A stretch of DNA of 13,386 nt from Terriglobia bacterium (lineage in GTDB: Bacteria > Acidobacteriota > Terriglobia > UBA7540): NCBI GenBank assembly GCA_030040515.1, contig JASHTO010000132.1:1-13386 (forward strand), written 5' to 3'. Position 1 is the first letter of the stretch; each line of letters begins with the position of its first letter. This document shows positions 1 through 7,284 of the stretch, in pieces. The notes under the pieces are model-generated. The model saw only the letters and a list, made by a program, of their open reading frames with translations. It was not told where the DNA came from and searched no databases. A program made the translations under genes and the position numbers.

Positions 1-1191
1 CGAATGCACGGGAGCCTGCGGGCCGAGCCACTCGAGGTAGGCATTCAGGTCGGCCTTGAGCTCATATTGCAGCACCAACCCTTCCGCCGGGCCGATCTGA
101 TCCATGGTGGCAATGTCGGCGGGATCAGTCAGCACGGCGCCCTGGCTCTTCAGGACGCTTAGGCCCTGCTCCATCAGGCCGTCCACCGCGTCAATGAAGC
201 CAAATCGCTTCCGCATCACGCCCAGGCGCGCGCCTGCCAGGCCCTTGGGGTCAAGGAACTGCGTGTAGTCGGTATACACCCGCCGGGGCACAGCCGGATT
301 CGGAGTGGCGGAAGTAGCGGGATCGTCCGGGTCCGTGCCGGTCAATGCTCCCAGCAAAATCGCGGCGTCGGTGACGGTGCGCGCCATGGGTCCGGCAGTG
401 TCCTGGCTGTGGGAGATGGGAATAATGCCGGCGCGGCTCACCAATCCTACCGTCGGCTTGATGCCCACCAGACCATTGGCATTCGAGGGTGAGATGATCG
501 AACCGTTGGTCTCCGTCCCGATGGCAATGGCGCAGAAATTCGCGGCCACAGCGGCGCCCGATCCGGAGCTGGAGCCGCTCGGGTTGCGGTCCAGCGCATA
601 GGGGTTGTGCGTCAGGCCGCCCCGCCCGCTCCAGCCGCTGGTGGAATGCGATGAGCGGATGTTAGCCCACTCGCTCAAATTGGATTTTCCCAGAATCACC
701 GCGCCGGCGTCGCGCAGTTGCTTCGCCACGAAGGAATCCTTGGGCGGCACGGAGCCCACCAGCGCGAGCGACCCAGCAGTGGTTTGCATGCGGTCATGCG
801 TGGCGATATTGTCTTTGATGAGCACCGGGATGCCGTGTAGAGGCCCGCGCACCTTGCCTGATTTGCGCTCGCGGTCCATCTGATCGGCGATGGCCAGGGC
901 GTCGGGATTCAGTTCAATGACCGCGTGCAGCCATTTGTCAAGCTTGTGGATGCGCTCCAGATACTTCCGGGCAAGTGAACGCGCCGTGAACCTGCCGGAC
1001 TTCATCCCCTCCGCGAGCGCGGGAAGGGTGGCCTCATTCAGCTCGAAGTGCCCAGCCCCGTGAGGGGCGCCGGAGGCGGACTTGGCGCTCGCCATCAGCG
1101 GGCCGGAGGCTGCGCCAATCGCGCCCAGCATTCCCTGAGTCAGAAATCGCCGGCGATGCGGGATGGAAATCTGCGAAGACTTGGTAATCAC
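1..1191 (-). CDS. Amidase-signature family hydrolase, Tat-like exported, 3' end truncated
   Basis: Amidase-signature enzymes hydrolyse amide bonds with a Ser-cisSer-Lys triad. I read 397 codons from a GTG start at 1191 to the window edge, so the C-terminus is missing. The GTG has a GGAGG six bases upstream. The N-terminus carries HRRRFLTQG (residues 12-20) followed by a small-residue hydrophobic stretch, which resembles a twin-arginine signal and suggests export. The triad is visible: Lys126 in IPVLIKDN, cis-Ser about 208 in NPSGSSSGSG, and nucleophile Ser231 in GTETNGSIISPS. The HNPYALDRNPSGSS context is typical of the family. The substrate cannot be told from sequence; related proteins are annotated Glu-tRNA amidotransferase A-like, but the export signal and lack of gatB/gatC neighbours argue against GatA. 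It is transcribed leftwards behind a long gene-free stretch, so it probably has its own promoter. Family sure, substrate unknown. Confidence 0.93.
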   Translation of the reverse strand, partial: MITKSSQISIPHRRRFLTQGMLGAIGAASGPLMASAKSASGAPHGAGHFELNEATLPALAEGMKSGRFTARSLARKYLERIHKLDKWLHAVIELNPDALAIADQMDRERKSGKVRGPLHGIPVLIKDNIATHDRMQTTAGSLALVGSVPPKDSFVAKQLRDAGAVILGKSNLSEWANIRSSHSTSGWSGRGGLTHNPYALDRNPSGSSSGSGAAVAANFCAIAIGTETNGSIISPSNANGLVGIKPTVGLVSRAGIIPISHSQDTAGPMARTVTDAAILLGALTGTDPDDPATSATPNPAVPRRVYTDYTQFLDPKGLAGARLGVMRKRFGFIDAVDGLMEQGLSVLKSQGAVLTDPADIATMDQIGPAEGLVLQYELKADLNAYLEWLGPQAPVHS

Positions 1192-1703
1192 CCTTGGCCT
1201 CCGAAGGGAATTGCGCGGCGCGTGCGGCTGACCTTGGCGATGGCCACGCCGGCGCGTGCAGACACTATATCAATTTTCACGCCCGCATAGCGAACCCCGT
1301 GCCGTTTGAAAGGTCCGGCCGGAAAGGCCAAGGCAGTGGGCTGGGGGCAGCCTTTAATTGGGAATCGCGGGAGGATGCTCTTAAATGATGTAATTTTTAC
1401 ACCCGGTCCTTTGTTTTCATAAACTTATCCGGACCTTCCTTTATTTTTAATATCTTTTTTTGGCTCGGATTCGCCTTTTTGAAGGCCAACATGTGTAGGC
1501 TTTCCTGTTTCTGGAGTCCGATGGTCCGACCAGATCGGACCAGAAATCGGACCCCAGCCGGGAGACTGGGCGCGGCTGGGGACAGCCACGCTACATGCGG
1601 TTCCGCCCACGCGGACCCACCCCTCGACCCGCCCCCGGACGCCACGCCTGCCTGCGCATTTTCACCCATAGACACCAATCCCTCAACAGGATAGGCAATT
1701 TCA
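1192..1703. other. Gene-free region upstream of the amidase
   Basis: I see no convincing gene here. Reading frames present are short, overlap one another and resemble no family. An A/T-rich patch at about 1388-1480 contrasts with the GC-rich surroundings. On the minus strand TATAGT (1269-1264) could be a -10 element for the amidase, but I find no good -35 partner. Two adjacent hairpins at 1523-1581 are listed separately. Confidence 0.5.
1523..1581. repeat. Two tandem perfect hairpins in a gene-free region
   Basis: The first stem pairs GGTCCGA (1523-1529) with TCGGACC (1535-1541) around a 5-nt loop. The second pairs CCCCAGCCG (1552-1560) with CGGCTGGGG (1573-1581) around a 12-nt loop. ATCGGACC also occurs twice in direct orientation (1534-1541 and 1546-1553). 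There is no following T tract, so an intrinsic terminator is unlikely. The arrangement looks like an extragenic palindromic element, but only one copy is seen in this window. Confidence 0.5.
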
Positions 1704-2105
1704 ATGCCATCATCGCTTGGAATATTTAACGCAAAATGGAACGCGCTGGTGAATCAGTGGGTCCATGCTCCGAAAACGACAGTGTTGGCTGGGAATTCCG
1801 CGTGGGGCGGTGGCATCGATATGGGCCCGCCCGGAAGCAACCTGGGGGGTGGGATAAAGATGCCCCCATCCTCGTCGAATCCGGCAGGCGTTAATGCAGC
1901 GACAGGGCTCAAAGTACCTTTGCGCGGCGTCAGGACGCCGGTCGATCCGAAGCGGACGATGCTGGAGTCCTCGATACCGATTTCCACGCTTCGTATTCTG
2001 TGGGTAGAGGCAGGTGTAATTTGGCCATTACCGAATTTGCTTGTGGGCTTTACCAGTTACGCGGCCTTGACTGCCTTTTTCTCTTCGGTTAAGAGCTTAG
2101 GTTAG
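1704..2105 (+). CDS. Unrecognised reading frame, possibly the 5' part of a decaying gene
   Basis: A 133-codon frame that I do not recognise. It opens with an ATG and has only a weak AGGA about 12 bases upstream. The first half is rich in Gly/Pro/Ser/Asn with two similar segments (GGGIDMGPP and GGGIKMPPS, residues 36-56). The C-terminal third is more hydrophobic (VIWPLPNLLVGFTSYAALTAFF). Third codon positions are less GC-biased than in the sure genes, which weakens the case. The same frame continues as protein-like sequence after the TAG at 2103-2105, so this could be the front of one broken gene. All three forward frames have a stop between about 2088 and 2105, so a genuine gene end is also possible. 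Chance open frame remains plausible. Confidence 0.3.
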   Translation: MPSSLGIFNAKWNALVNQWVHAPKTTVLAGNSAWGGGIDMGPPGSNLGGGIKMPPSSSNPAGVNAATGLKVPLRGVRTPVDPKRTMLESSIPISTLRILWVEAGVIWPLPNLLVGFTSYAALTAFFSSVKSLG

Positions 2106-2162
2106 AGGCCGACCCCTTCGGAATACTATACGGGCGCCCCATTCTCCCCGTCGGATTTCCCC

Positions 2163-2566
2163 ATGCTCCTCTATTTGAATGGAATGCTCATCTGGCCGAG
2201 CCTCAATGTTCTTGGATTCGCGAAGATGTTCTTGGCCATGCTGCCCGATCAGAACACGTTCAACCCGTCCCCCGCGCCTTCTGCGGGCCCGGTCATTCCC
2301 CCCTCCGACATCAGCAACTTTGCTGCCGATACGCCCACCGGAGCGCAAATGGTTCAAGCCCAATACATCATGTACGCTCCCTATGGGCCAACCCCGGAAC
2401 CCTTCTCCTCTCCGGGGTCAGGCATCGTCTACGACATGTACAAATATTCTTGGTGGTGGGGGCAACCCCCTACGACTCGACGCTCGTAGAGCGCCGCTAC
2501 AAAGAGTTGCGGCGAACCGCGTTGCAGGGAACGGGCGCTCCAAACTCAGACCGAGGCACTACCTGA
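2163..2566 (+). pseudogene. Unrecognised reading frame with probable -1 frameshift at a G5 run
   Basis: The frame from ATG 2163 runs to a TAG at 2487-2489 and has a protein-like composition with mostly G/C third positions (for example AQYIMYAPYGPTPEPF, then YDMYKYSWWWG). At the G5 run 2458-2462 the coding look moves to the -1 frame, which reads GATPYDSTLVERRYKELRR and stops at TGA 2564-2566. Adding one G would join the two parts. No Shine-Dalgarno precedes 2163, and the same frame is open back to the TAG at 2103, so the piece may be the 3' part of a gene starting at 1704. No family recognised. The alternative is that the tail from about 2481 is a degenerate palindromic repeat and not coding. 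Confidence 0.33.
2458..2501. repeat. Tandem short hairpins with a half-copy of the 8936-8966 palindrome
   Basis: GGGGG-CAA-CCCCC (2458-2470) is followed by CGCTC-GTA-GAGCG (2481-2493) and CCGCTACA. The segment TCGTAGAGCGCCGCTACA (2484-2501) matches 8948-8965 at 17 of 18 positions. The single difference (G for C at 2491) is matched by a compensating base in the left arm of the short stem, around the same GTA loop. The outer left arm is degenerate. The segment overlaps the doubtful reading frame, so coincidence cannot be excluded. Confidence 0.4.
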
Positions 2567-2691
2567 AGTTGCGGAAGCTATCCCCCTCCGGCGCGTTGTG
2601 GCACAATAAAGCTTTCGACGTTATTTGCGGGCTGCGAGTGCGGTATCCGGCGAGAGTCGGGCAGCCCGAATTTTCGATGGAGGGTTCGAGA

Positions 2692-3399
2692 ATGCGATAT
2701 GGGATAGCAATTGCACTCACACTGGTATTTTGCGGATCCGCCTGCCTGGGCAGGGCGGACGACAAGGATACGGAGCGGCTGGAACGATCGGCGGAAGTCC
2801 TTTCAGAAATCATGAAAACTCCGGAGCAGACCATTCCCCGCGACCTGTTGAATAAGGCGGTCTGCGTGGGGATCATTCCGTCTGAGAAGAAACTTGCATT
2901 CGTGTTCGGCGCGACCTACGGCCGCGGAGCGATGGTGTGCCGCCAAAACGGCAACGGGCCGTGGGGCGCGCCTTCCATGTTCATGGTGGGCGGCGCGAAT
3001 TTCGGATTCCAGATTGGCGGCCAGGAAACGGATTTCGTCCTGGTGGTGATGAACGGGCGCGGCGCTGAAAAGCTGGTGCACGACAGCACCAAGCTGGGCG
3101 CGGACGCTTCCGCCGCGGCCGGGCCTGTGGGCCGCGATGCCCAGGGGGCTACGGACCTGCAAATGCAGGCGGAGATTCTTACCTACTCGCGCGCGCGCGG
3201 AGTTTTCGCGGGGGTTTCACTCGACGGTCAGATGTTCAAGCAGGACAACGATTCAAACGAAAAACTTTACGGCCGGAAAATCGCGGCATCGGACATTCTC
3301 TTCAAAGGCGCGGTCGCCCCGCCCGCCGCGGCCGGCGCGCTGGATTCCGAACTGACCCACGACTCGCCCCATGGCGGCGAGCCATTCAATCCGCGCTAG
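2692..3399 (+). CDS. Exported SYLF/YSC84-domain protein
   Basis: A 235-residue protein of the SYLF (YSC84) family. Eukaryotic members bind lipid and actin; bacterial ones are exported proteins of poorly known role. The start ATG at 2692 has GGAGGG seven bases upstream; an in-frame ATG at 2677 overlaps that site and is less likely. Residues 1-22 form a signal peptide (hydrophobic core IAIALTLVFCGSACLG), probably cleaved after GRA; GSAC is a poor lipobox. The SYLF core spans about residues 58-205: GIIPSEKKLAFVFGATYGRG, then GPWGAPSMFMVGGANFGFQIGG, then GADASAAAGPVGRDAQ and YSRARGVFAGVSLDG, all conserved family features. A Pro/Ala/His-rich tail follows. It converges with the histidine kinase gene with only 16 bases between the stops, leaving no room for a separate terminator. 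Family sure, function open. Confidence 0.93.
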   Translation: MRYGIAIALTLVFCGSACLGRADDKDTERLERSAEVLSEIMKTPEQTIPRDLLNKAVCVGIIPSEKKLAFVFGATYGRGAMVCRQNGNGPWGAPSMFMVGGANFGFQIGGQETDFVLVVMNGRGAEKLVHDSTKLGADASAAAGPVGRDAQGATDLQMQAEILTYSRARGVFAGVSLDGQMFKQDNDSNEKLYGRKIAASDILFKGAVAPPAAAGALDSELTHDSPHGGEPFNPR

Positions 3400-3415
3400 T
3401 GAACAGGCGTTTCAA

Positions 3416-4762
3416 TCAGGCGGCGGGTTCTGCCGCACCGCCTTCCGGCAGATAGACCTCGAAGCACGCGCCTTTGCCGGGTCCGCTCGTTACACGAATC
3501 GATCCCCGGTGGTCGTCCACGATCTTTGAGGTGATGGAGAGGCCTAATCCCACGCCGGTTTCCTTGGTGGTGAAAAAAGGATTGAAAATCTGCTCGCGGA
3601 GTCCGGCAGGAATTCCCGGACCGGTGTCCTGGAATGTAATTCGCACGCCGCGCTTGCCATCGGTCACATGGACCGCGCCCACGCGCAAGACTCCGCCCTC
3701 GCGGCCCATCGCCTCGTAGGCATTGAGCGCCAGGTTGGTGAAGACGCGCTCGATTAAATCTGCATCCAGCATCAATTTGGGCAGGTCCGGCGCAATTTGC
3801 CGCTGCACCTCAACTTTGGCATCGGGCCAGCGGTCGCGCGCCGCCTTCAGCGCCCGCTCGATCAGCGGCGGAACCTGCTCCTCACGCTGCTCAAGGTGAT
3901 GCGGCCGAGCAAAATCCAGGAAGCGAGTCACCAGCGCGTTCATGCGATTGACTTCGCTCGAAATGTACCCGGCCAGCTCCGTGGTGATGGAGTCCGTATT
4001 GGCCACCTTGCGCATCAGGGTCTCTGCCGAACCCTTGATGACGGCAAGGGGGTTGCGCAATTCGTGCGCCAGGCCGCCGGAGAGCTGTCCGAGCGCCGCC
4101 AGGCGTTCCGACCTTCGCGCCTCCTCCTGCGCCTGTTCGAGGCGCCGATTGGTCTCCGCCAGCGTTTCGGCAAGTTGCCGGTAGCGCTGTGCCTGGTCGC
4201 GGTTCTCCGTTACGAAGCGGTTCACCACCACCGCGGCCAGAAAGAAGAACAGGCTCCGGATGGCCAGTTCCGTGATCGTTTCGGCGGATACTTCATACAT
4301 GGGCAGGCCGGAATTGACATCGATGAATTCCTTCAGATTCCAGAAAACAAACGAGTAGTAGGCCGCGGAGGCCAGACCTGTCCACACCAGCGTGGCCCAC
4401 AGGTCAAAGTACATGGCCGCCGCCACCACCGGCACAAAGTAGATGAGATAGTAGCTGCTGAATATTCCGCCCGTGTGGTCCACCAGCAGCGTTCCCAGCA
4501 AAATCTTAATGATCACGCTGTAGATTCGGCCGCGTTGGGGAAGGTGCTCCAGGAGGCGGTATTCGAAGAGTTGAAACACGCCGATGGCGAGCAGGGTGAG
4601 CTGCTTGTGGATTTCCAGGCGCGGCTCGAGCACCGCCAGCCCTGCGAGAAACACCAGCCAGAGGAAATCCATCCATGCGTAACTGTGTTTTTGCGTCATG
4701 CCGTTCGGTTTAAACCTGTCATGCCTTCCGGATTTGGAGCTTCGATTATCCCTCCGGGTCAC
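3416..4762 (-). CDS. Membrane sensor histidine kinase
   Basis: A two-component sensor kinase of 448 residues if read from GTG 4762, or 427 from the ATG at 4699. Residues about 32-182 form roughly six membrane segments with little extracytoplasmic sequence, so the input may be sensed within the membrane. A coiled linker (about 188-222) leads to the HisKA domain with the phospho-acceptor His233 in LAHELRNPL. The HATPase_c domain shows the N box (Asn347 in NLALNAYEA), G1 DTGPGIP (379-385), F box FNPFFTTK (393-400) and G2 GVGLGLSI (403-410). The HELRNPL type resembles NtrB/ZraS-like kinases that often partner with sigma-54 activators, but no response regulator is present here. The GTG overlaps the aminotransferase stop (GTGA), indicating translational coupling. 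A GGAGGG lies just inside the gene, downstream of the GTG, so the exact start is uncertain. Confidence 0.95.
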   Translation of the reverse strand: MTRRDNRSSKSGRHDRFKPNGMTQKHSYAWMDFLWLVFLAGLAVLEPRLEIHKQLTLLAIGVFQLFEYRLLEHLPQRGRIYSVIIKILLGTLLVDHTGGIFSSYYLIYFVPVVAAAMYFDLWATLVWTGLASAAYYSFVFWNLKEFIDVNSGLPMYEVSAETITELAIRSLFFFLAAVVVNRFVTENRDQAQRYRQLAETLAETNRRLEQAQEEARRSERLAALGQLSGGLAHELRNPLAVIKGSAETLMRKVANTDSITTELAGYISSEVNRMNALVTRFLDFARPHHLEQREEQVPPLIERALKAARDRWPDAKVEVQRQIAPDLPKLMLDADLIERVFTNLALNAYEAMGREGGVLRVGAVHVTDGKRGVRITFQDTGPGIPAGLREQIFNPFFTTKETGVGLGLSITSKIVDDHRGSIRVTSGPGKGACFEVYLPEGGAAEPAA

Positions 4763-5865
4763 CGGTCGCCAGCAATCTCACGCAGGGTCTGGGCGGCGTA
4801 TGCTGCTTGTTCATGGGTCATTTCGGGGTAGAGCGGCATGCTGATGACGCGTTCGCAGGCGCGCTCGGTGTGGGGAAAATCGCCTTGCCGATAGCCCAGG
4901 GATTGATAGGGCTTCTGCAAGTGAATGGGCAATGGATAATGCACGCCCGTGCCCACGCCGCGTTCTTCCAATTTGGCGCGAACGGCATCGCGATCCGCCA
5001 CGTAAACCACCAGCAGATGAAAGACGCGTTCGCCGGGCGCGCCCGCATCCTGAAGTTCCACACGCGCGCCGGCCAGCGTACGGCGATAAATTTCCGCCAA
5101 TTCTCTTCGCCGCGCGTTCCATTTGTCCAGGTGCCGCAGCTTGAGGCGCAGAATCGCTCCTTGAAAGCCGCTCATGCGATAGTTGAAACCCATGATGTCG
5201 TGGAAGTAGCGGCGCGATTCGCCGTGCGAGCGCAGCGCTCGCGCTTGTGCCGCGATGGCGTCGTCGTTGGTGGTGAGGGCGCCGCCCTCGCCGTAGGCGC
5301 CCAGGTTTTTGGAGGGATAAAAACTGAAAGCCGCAGATTTGCCAATGCTCCCCACGCGCGCGCCGCGGTAGCGCGCCCCGTGCGCCTGGCACGCATCCTC
5401 AATAACCATCAAGCCGTGCTGCGTGGCGGTTTTCAAGATGGAGTCCATCTCCGCCGCGAGGCCGTAAAGGTGTACCGGCAGGATGACGCGCGTGCGCGAA
5501 GTCACGGCCGCGGCGACTTTGCCCACATCGATGTTCGCCGTGCGCGGGTCAATATCCACGAAGACCGGCCGTGCTCCGGTATATGAAATCGCTTCCGCTG
5601 TAGCGATGAAGCTGTTGGAAGTGGTGATCACTTCGTCGCCGGCCTTAACGCCCGCTGCAAGAAGCGCCAGATGCAGTGCGCTGGTGCCCGAATTCAGTGC
5701 CACGCAATGCTTCACTTCGCAGTAGGCGGCAAATTCCTGCTCGAGGGCGTCAACATCTTCCCCCTGGATGAACGCCGCCTTGCTGCCCGCGCGGTCAAGC
5801 GCGGCCAAAATCTCTTCGCGCAGTGAGGCGTACTGGGCTTTCAGGTCAAAGAAGGGGACGATCAT
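4759..5865 (-). CDS. DegT/DnrJ/EryC1/StrS family PLP-dependent aminotransferase
   Basis: A fold-type I PLP aminotransferase of 368 residues, full length for the family. Members transfer an amino group (usually from Glu) to keto-sugars in making deoxyamino sugars for surface polysaccharides or glycosylated products. Visible features are FFDLKAQY at the N-terminus, the phosphate-binding NSGTSALHLAL (58-68), TSNSFIATAEA (82-92), pyridine-ring contacts Asp157/Gln160 in EDACQAHGA, and the Schiff-base Lys186 in FSFYPSKNLGAYGEGG. The C-terminal part GTGVHYPLPIHLQKPY is typical of sugar aminotransferases. ATG 5865 has AAAGGA about six bases upstream. No other sugar-biosynthesis gene is in the window, so the sugar substrate cannot be named. 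It precedes and overlaps the histidine kinase gene by four bases, so the two are probably one transcript. Confidence 0.95.
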   Translation of the reverse strand: MIVPFFDLKAQYASLREEILAALDRAGSKAAFIQGEDVDALEQEFAAYCEVKHCVALNSGTSALHLALLAAGVKAGDEVITTSNSFIATAEAISYTGARPVFVDIDPRTANIDVGKVAAAVTSRTRVILPVHLYGLAAEMDSILKTATQHGLMVIEDACQAHGARYRGARVGSIGKSAAFSFYPSKNLGAYGEGGALTTNDDAIAAQARALRSHGESRRYFHDIMGFNYRMSGFQGAILRLKLRHLDKWNARRRELAEIYRRTLAGARVELQDAGAPGERVFHLLVVYVADRDAVRAKLEERGVGTGVHYPLPIHLQKPYQSLGYRQGDFPHTERACERVISMPLYPEMTHEQAAYAAQTLREIAGDR

Positions 5866-6162
5866 ACATTTCCTTTGCGCTCGGGCGCGACTGGCGGTCT
5901 TGACCCTAAACTCAAATTCGCAATTCTATTCCCAGGCACGGAGATTGTCATGCCGCACGTTAAATTTCAAGCGATGCGGGGGCCGGAGCTGTGCCTCCTG
6001 CTCTTGCGGCGGATTCGGAGCGCTACATTCTATGGGGCGGGGAATCTGGGTTATACTTGCGCTGTTGTTCGCCGATGATGTTGAAACTCCGGTCATTCCG
6101 GTATTCTGGAATTACCACTCTTCAAGTTGTCCGTGTGGGGGCGCGCAGAAAAGGACTTGGGC
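5866..6162. other. Divergent intergenic region
   Basis: This 297-nt stretch separates the leftward aminotransferase gene from the rightward GNAT gene and must carry both promoters. TATACT (6052-6057) is a possible -10 for the GNAT gene, but I find no clear -35 at the right distance. Small open frames here resemble nothing. I see no operator palindrome or RNA structure. Confidence 0.4.
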
Positions 6163-7164
6163 TTGGAATTTGAGATCATCGATATTCGCAGGTTTGAGCC
6201 CAAGGATTTCTCAAGTCTCCTGGAGGCTGAGGGAGTGGTGTGGAATGAGAGGATGCGCTGGGATTTTGCCGCCTCGGCGCGCGTCATCAACGCCTGCCTG
6301 CGCGACAAGCGGCTCTCTGGTTACGCCCTGGTGGAGCGCGGGAAAATTCGCGGCTACTGTTTCTTTTTCTACGACGGTGAAAAAGGGATTGTCGGGGACC
6401 TCTTCATTCATCCGGACTTCAGCGGCCGGGGGCACGAGCACGATCTGCTGGAACATTCGCTTGAGACCCTTCTGGCCACGCCGGGGCTGCGGCGGATTGA
6501 GGCGCAGCTTCCCCACTTCGAGCGTGAGGAACTGGAGTTGTGCTTCCAGCCCCGAAACTTCAGGACCTATTTGCGGCGTTTCATGACGCTCTACCTGGAA
6601 AGTCGCCGGCGGCAGGGCGCAGGGGAGGGGGGAACACAGCTTCCGGCGCAAAATGCCTGGTGGCAGCAGAGCATCGAACTCATACCCTGGGACAAGCGCT
6701 TCCACGATGAGGCGGCGGACTTGCTTTACCAGTCCTACCGCGGACACATCGACGCCATGATCAACGATCAGTACAAATCCATGATGGGCTCGACGCGGCT
6801 GATTGACAATATCTTCCAGAACCAGGGGTGCGGGGATTTCCTGGCGCGTGTCTCGCGCATGGCCGTTCACCGCCCCACGCAGCGCTTGGCGGGAATTTTG
6901 ACGGTCACGACCGTGCGGCCCGGCACGGCGCATATTCCCCAGGTAGGCGTGGGAAGGTCATTTCAAGGCGTCGGCATCGGAACGGCAATGATGGAGGCGG
7001 CATTCCGCGACCTCGCCCAGTCCGGATTCGAACAGGTCACCTTGACTGTGACCGATGCCAACTCCGGCGCCGTGCGGCTCTACCACCGGCTGGGGTTCGA
7101 GACGTTCAAGACCTTTGGGGCATTTATCTTCGACCGGGATTTGGCCGGCAGCCTTGATGATTAA
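6163..7164 (+). CDS. Tandem GNAT-domain N-acetyltransferase
   Basis: A 333-residue protein made of two GNAT (acetyl-CoA-dependent N-acetyltransferase) domains. I chose TTG 6163 because AAGGA lies seven bases upstream and the first domain begins at once (FEIIDIRRFEPKDF); the frame is open to TTG 6127, which has no such site. Domain 1 (about 1-145) has GDLFIHPDFSGRGHEHDLLEH at 78-98, a motif-A strand/loop but without the full Q/R-x-x-G-x-G/A pattern, so it may be degenerate. Domain 2 (about 170-330) has a canonical RSFQGVGIGTAMM (265-277) and the typical DANSGAVRLYHRLGFE. The two-domain layout resembles mycothiol synthase, but nothing else here supports mycothiol synthesis; the substrate is unknown. 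The gene stands alone on the plus strand, and its TAA abuts a palindrome shared with the convergent nrdR side. Confidence 0.88.
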   Translation: MEFEIIDIRRFEPKDFSSLLEAEGVVWNERMRWDFAASARVINACLRDKRLSGYALVERGKIRGYCFFFYDGEKGIVGDLFIHPDFSGRGHEHDLLEHSLETLLATPGLRRIEAQLPHFEREELELCFQPRNFRTYLRRFMTLYLESRRRQGAGEGGTQLPAQNAWWQQSIELIPWDKRFHDEAADLLYQSYRGHIDAMINDQYKSMMGSTRLIDNIFQNQGCGDFLARVSRMAVHRPTQRLAGILTVTTVRPGTAHIPQVGVGRSFQGVGIGTAMMEAAFRDLAQSGFEQVTLTVTDANSGAVRLYHRLGFETFKTFGAFIFDRDLAGSLDD

Positions 7165-7269
7165 GCCACGGTCAGTGCCTTTCTGACCGTGGGTACGTAC
7201 CGGATGATACGTACCGTGGGTTCTTCGGTGACGAAAAAAGCCCACGGTCAAAAAAGCATTGACCGTGGC
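7165..7269. terminator. Nested palindrome between convergent genes; bidirectional terminator or extragenic repeat
   Basis: The element starts on the first base after the GNAT stop codon and ends 15 bases before the nrdR stop. The outer arms GCCACGGTCAGTGC (7165-7178) and GCATTGACCGTGGC (7256-7269) pair at 14 positions with one G-T wobble. The inner arms TGACCGTGGG (7184-7193) and CCCACGGTCA (7241-7250) are perfect. The innermost arms are GGTACGT (7192-7198) and ACGTACC (7209-7215). An A run (7233-7239) and another (7250-7255) follow inner segments. The unit CCACGGTCA or its complement recurs four times. It could end transcription in both directions, or be a mobile-type palindromic repeat that settled in a permissive gap. 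Confidence 0.6.
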
Positions 7270-7284
7270 TACCTGATTTACATC

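Noticed and set aside
1397..1492. A 31-codon Lys-rich minus-strand frame (MLAFKKANPSQKK...) with GGAAAG upstream
   Set aside because: It lies in an A/T-rich patch that favours Lys codons, has no recognisable relative and ends without context; too short to support as a gene.
1754..1987. A minus-strand 77-codon frame opposite the unrecognised plus-strand frame
   Set aside because: No ribosome binding site or family resemblance; its Pro/Gly content mirrors the opposite strand.
2179..2691. In-frame extension upstream of the SYLF protein to ATG 2179
   Set aside because: The signal peptide and GGAGGG place the start at 2692; the extension is Arg/Pro-rich and unlike any exported protein.
3797..4831. 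A long plus-strand open frame of 344 codons opposite the histidine kinase
   Set aside because: His/Arg/Gln-rich translation typical of the antisense of a GC-rich gene; the minus-strand kinase motifs are unambiguous.
6163..7164. Mycothiol synthase (mshD)
   Set aside because: Only the two-domain layout matches; no other mycothiol gene and the lineage appears wrong.
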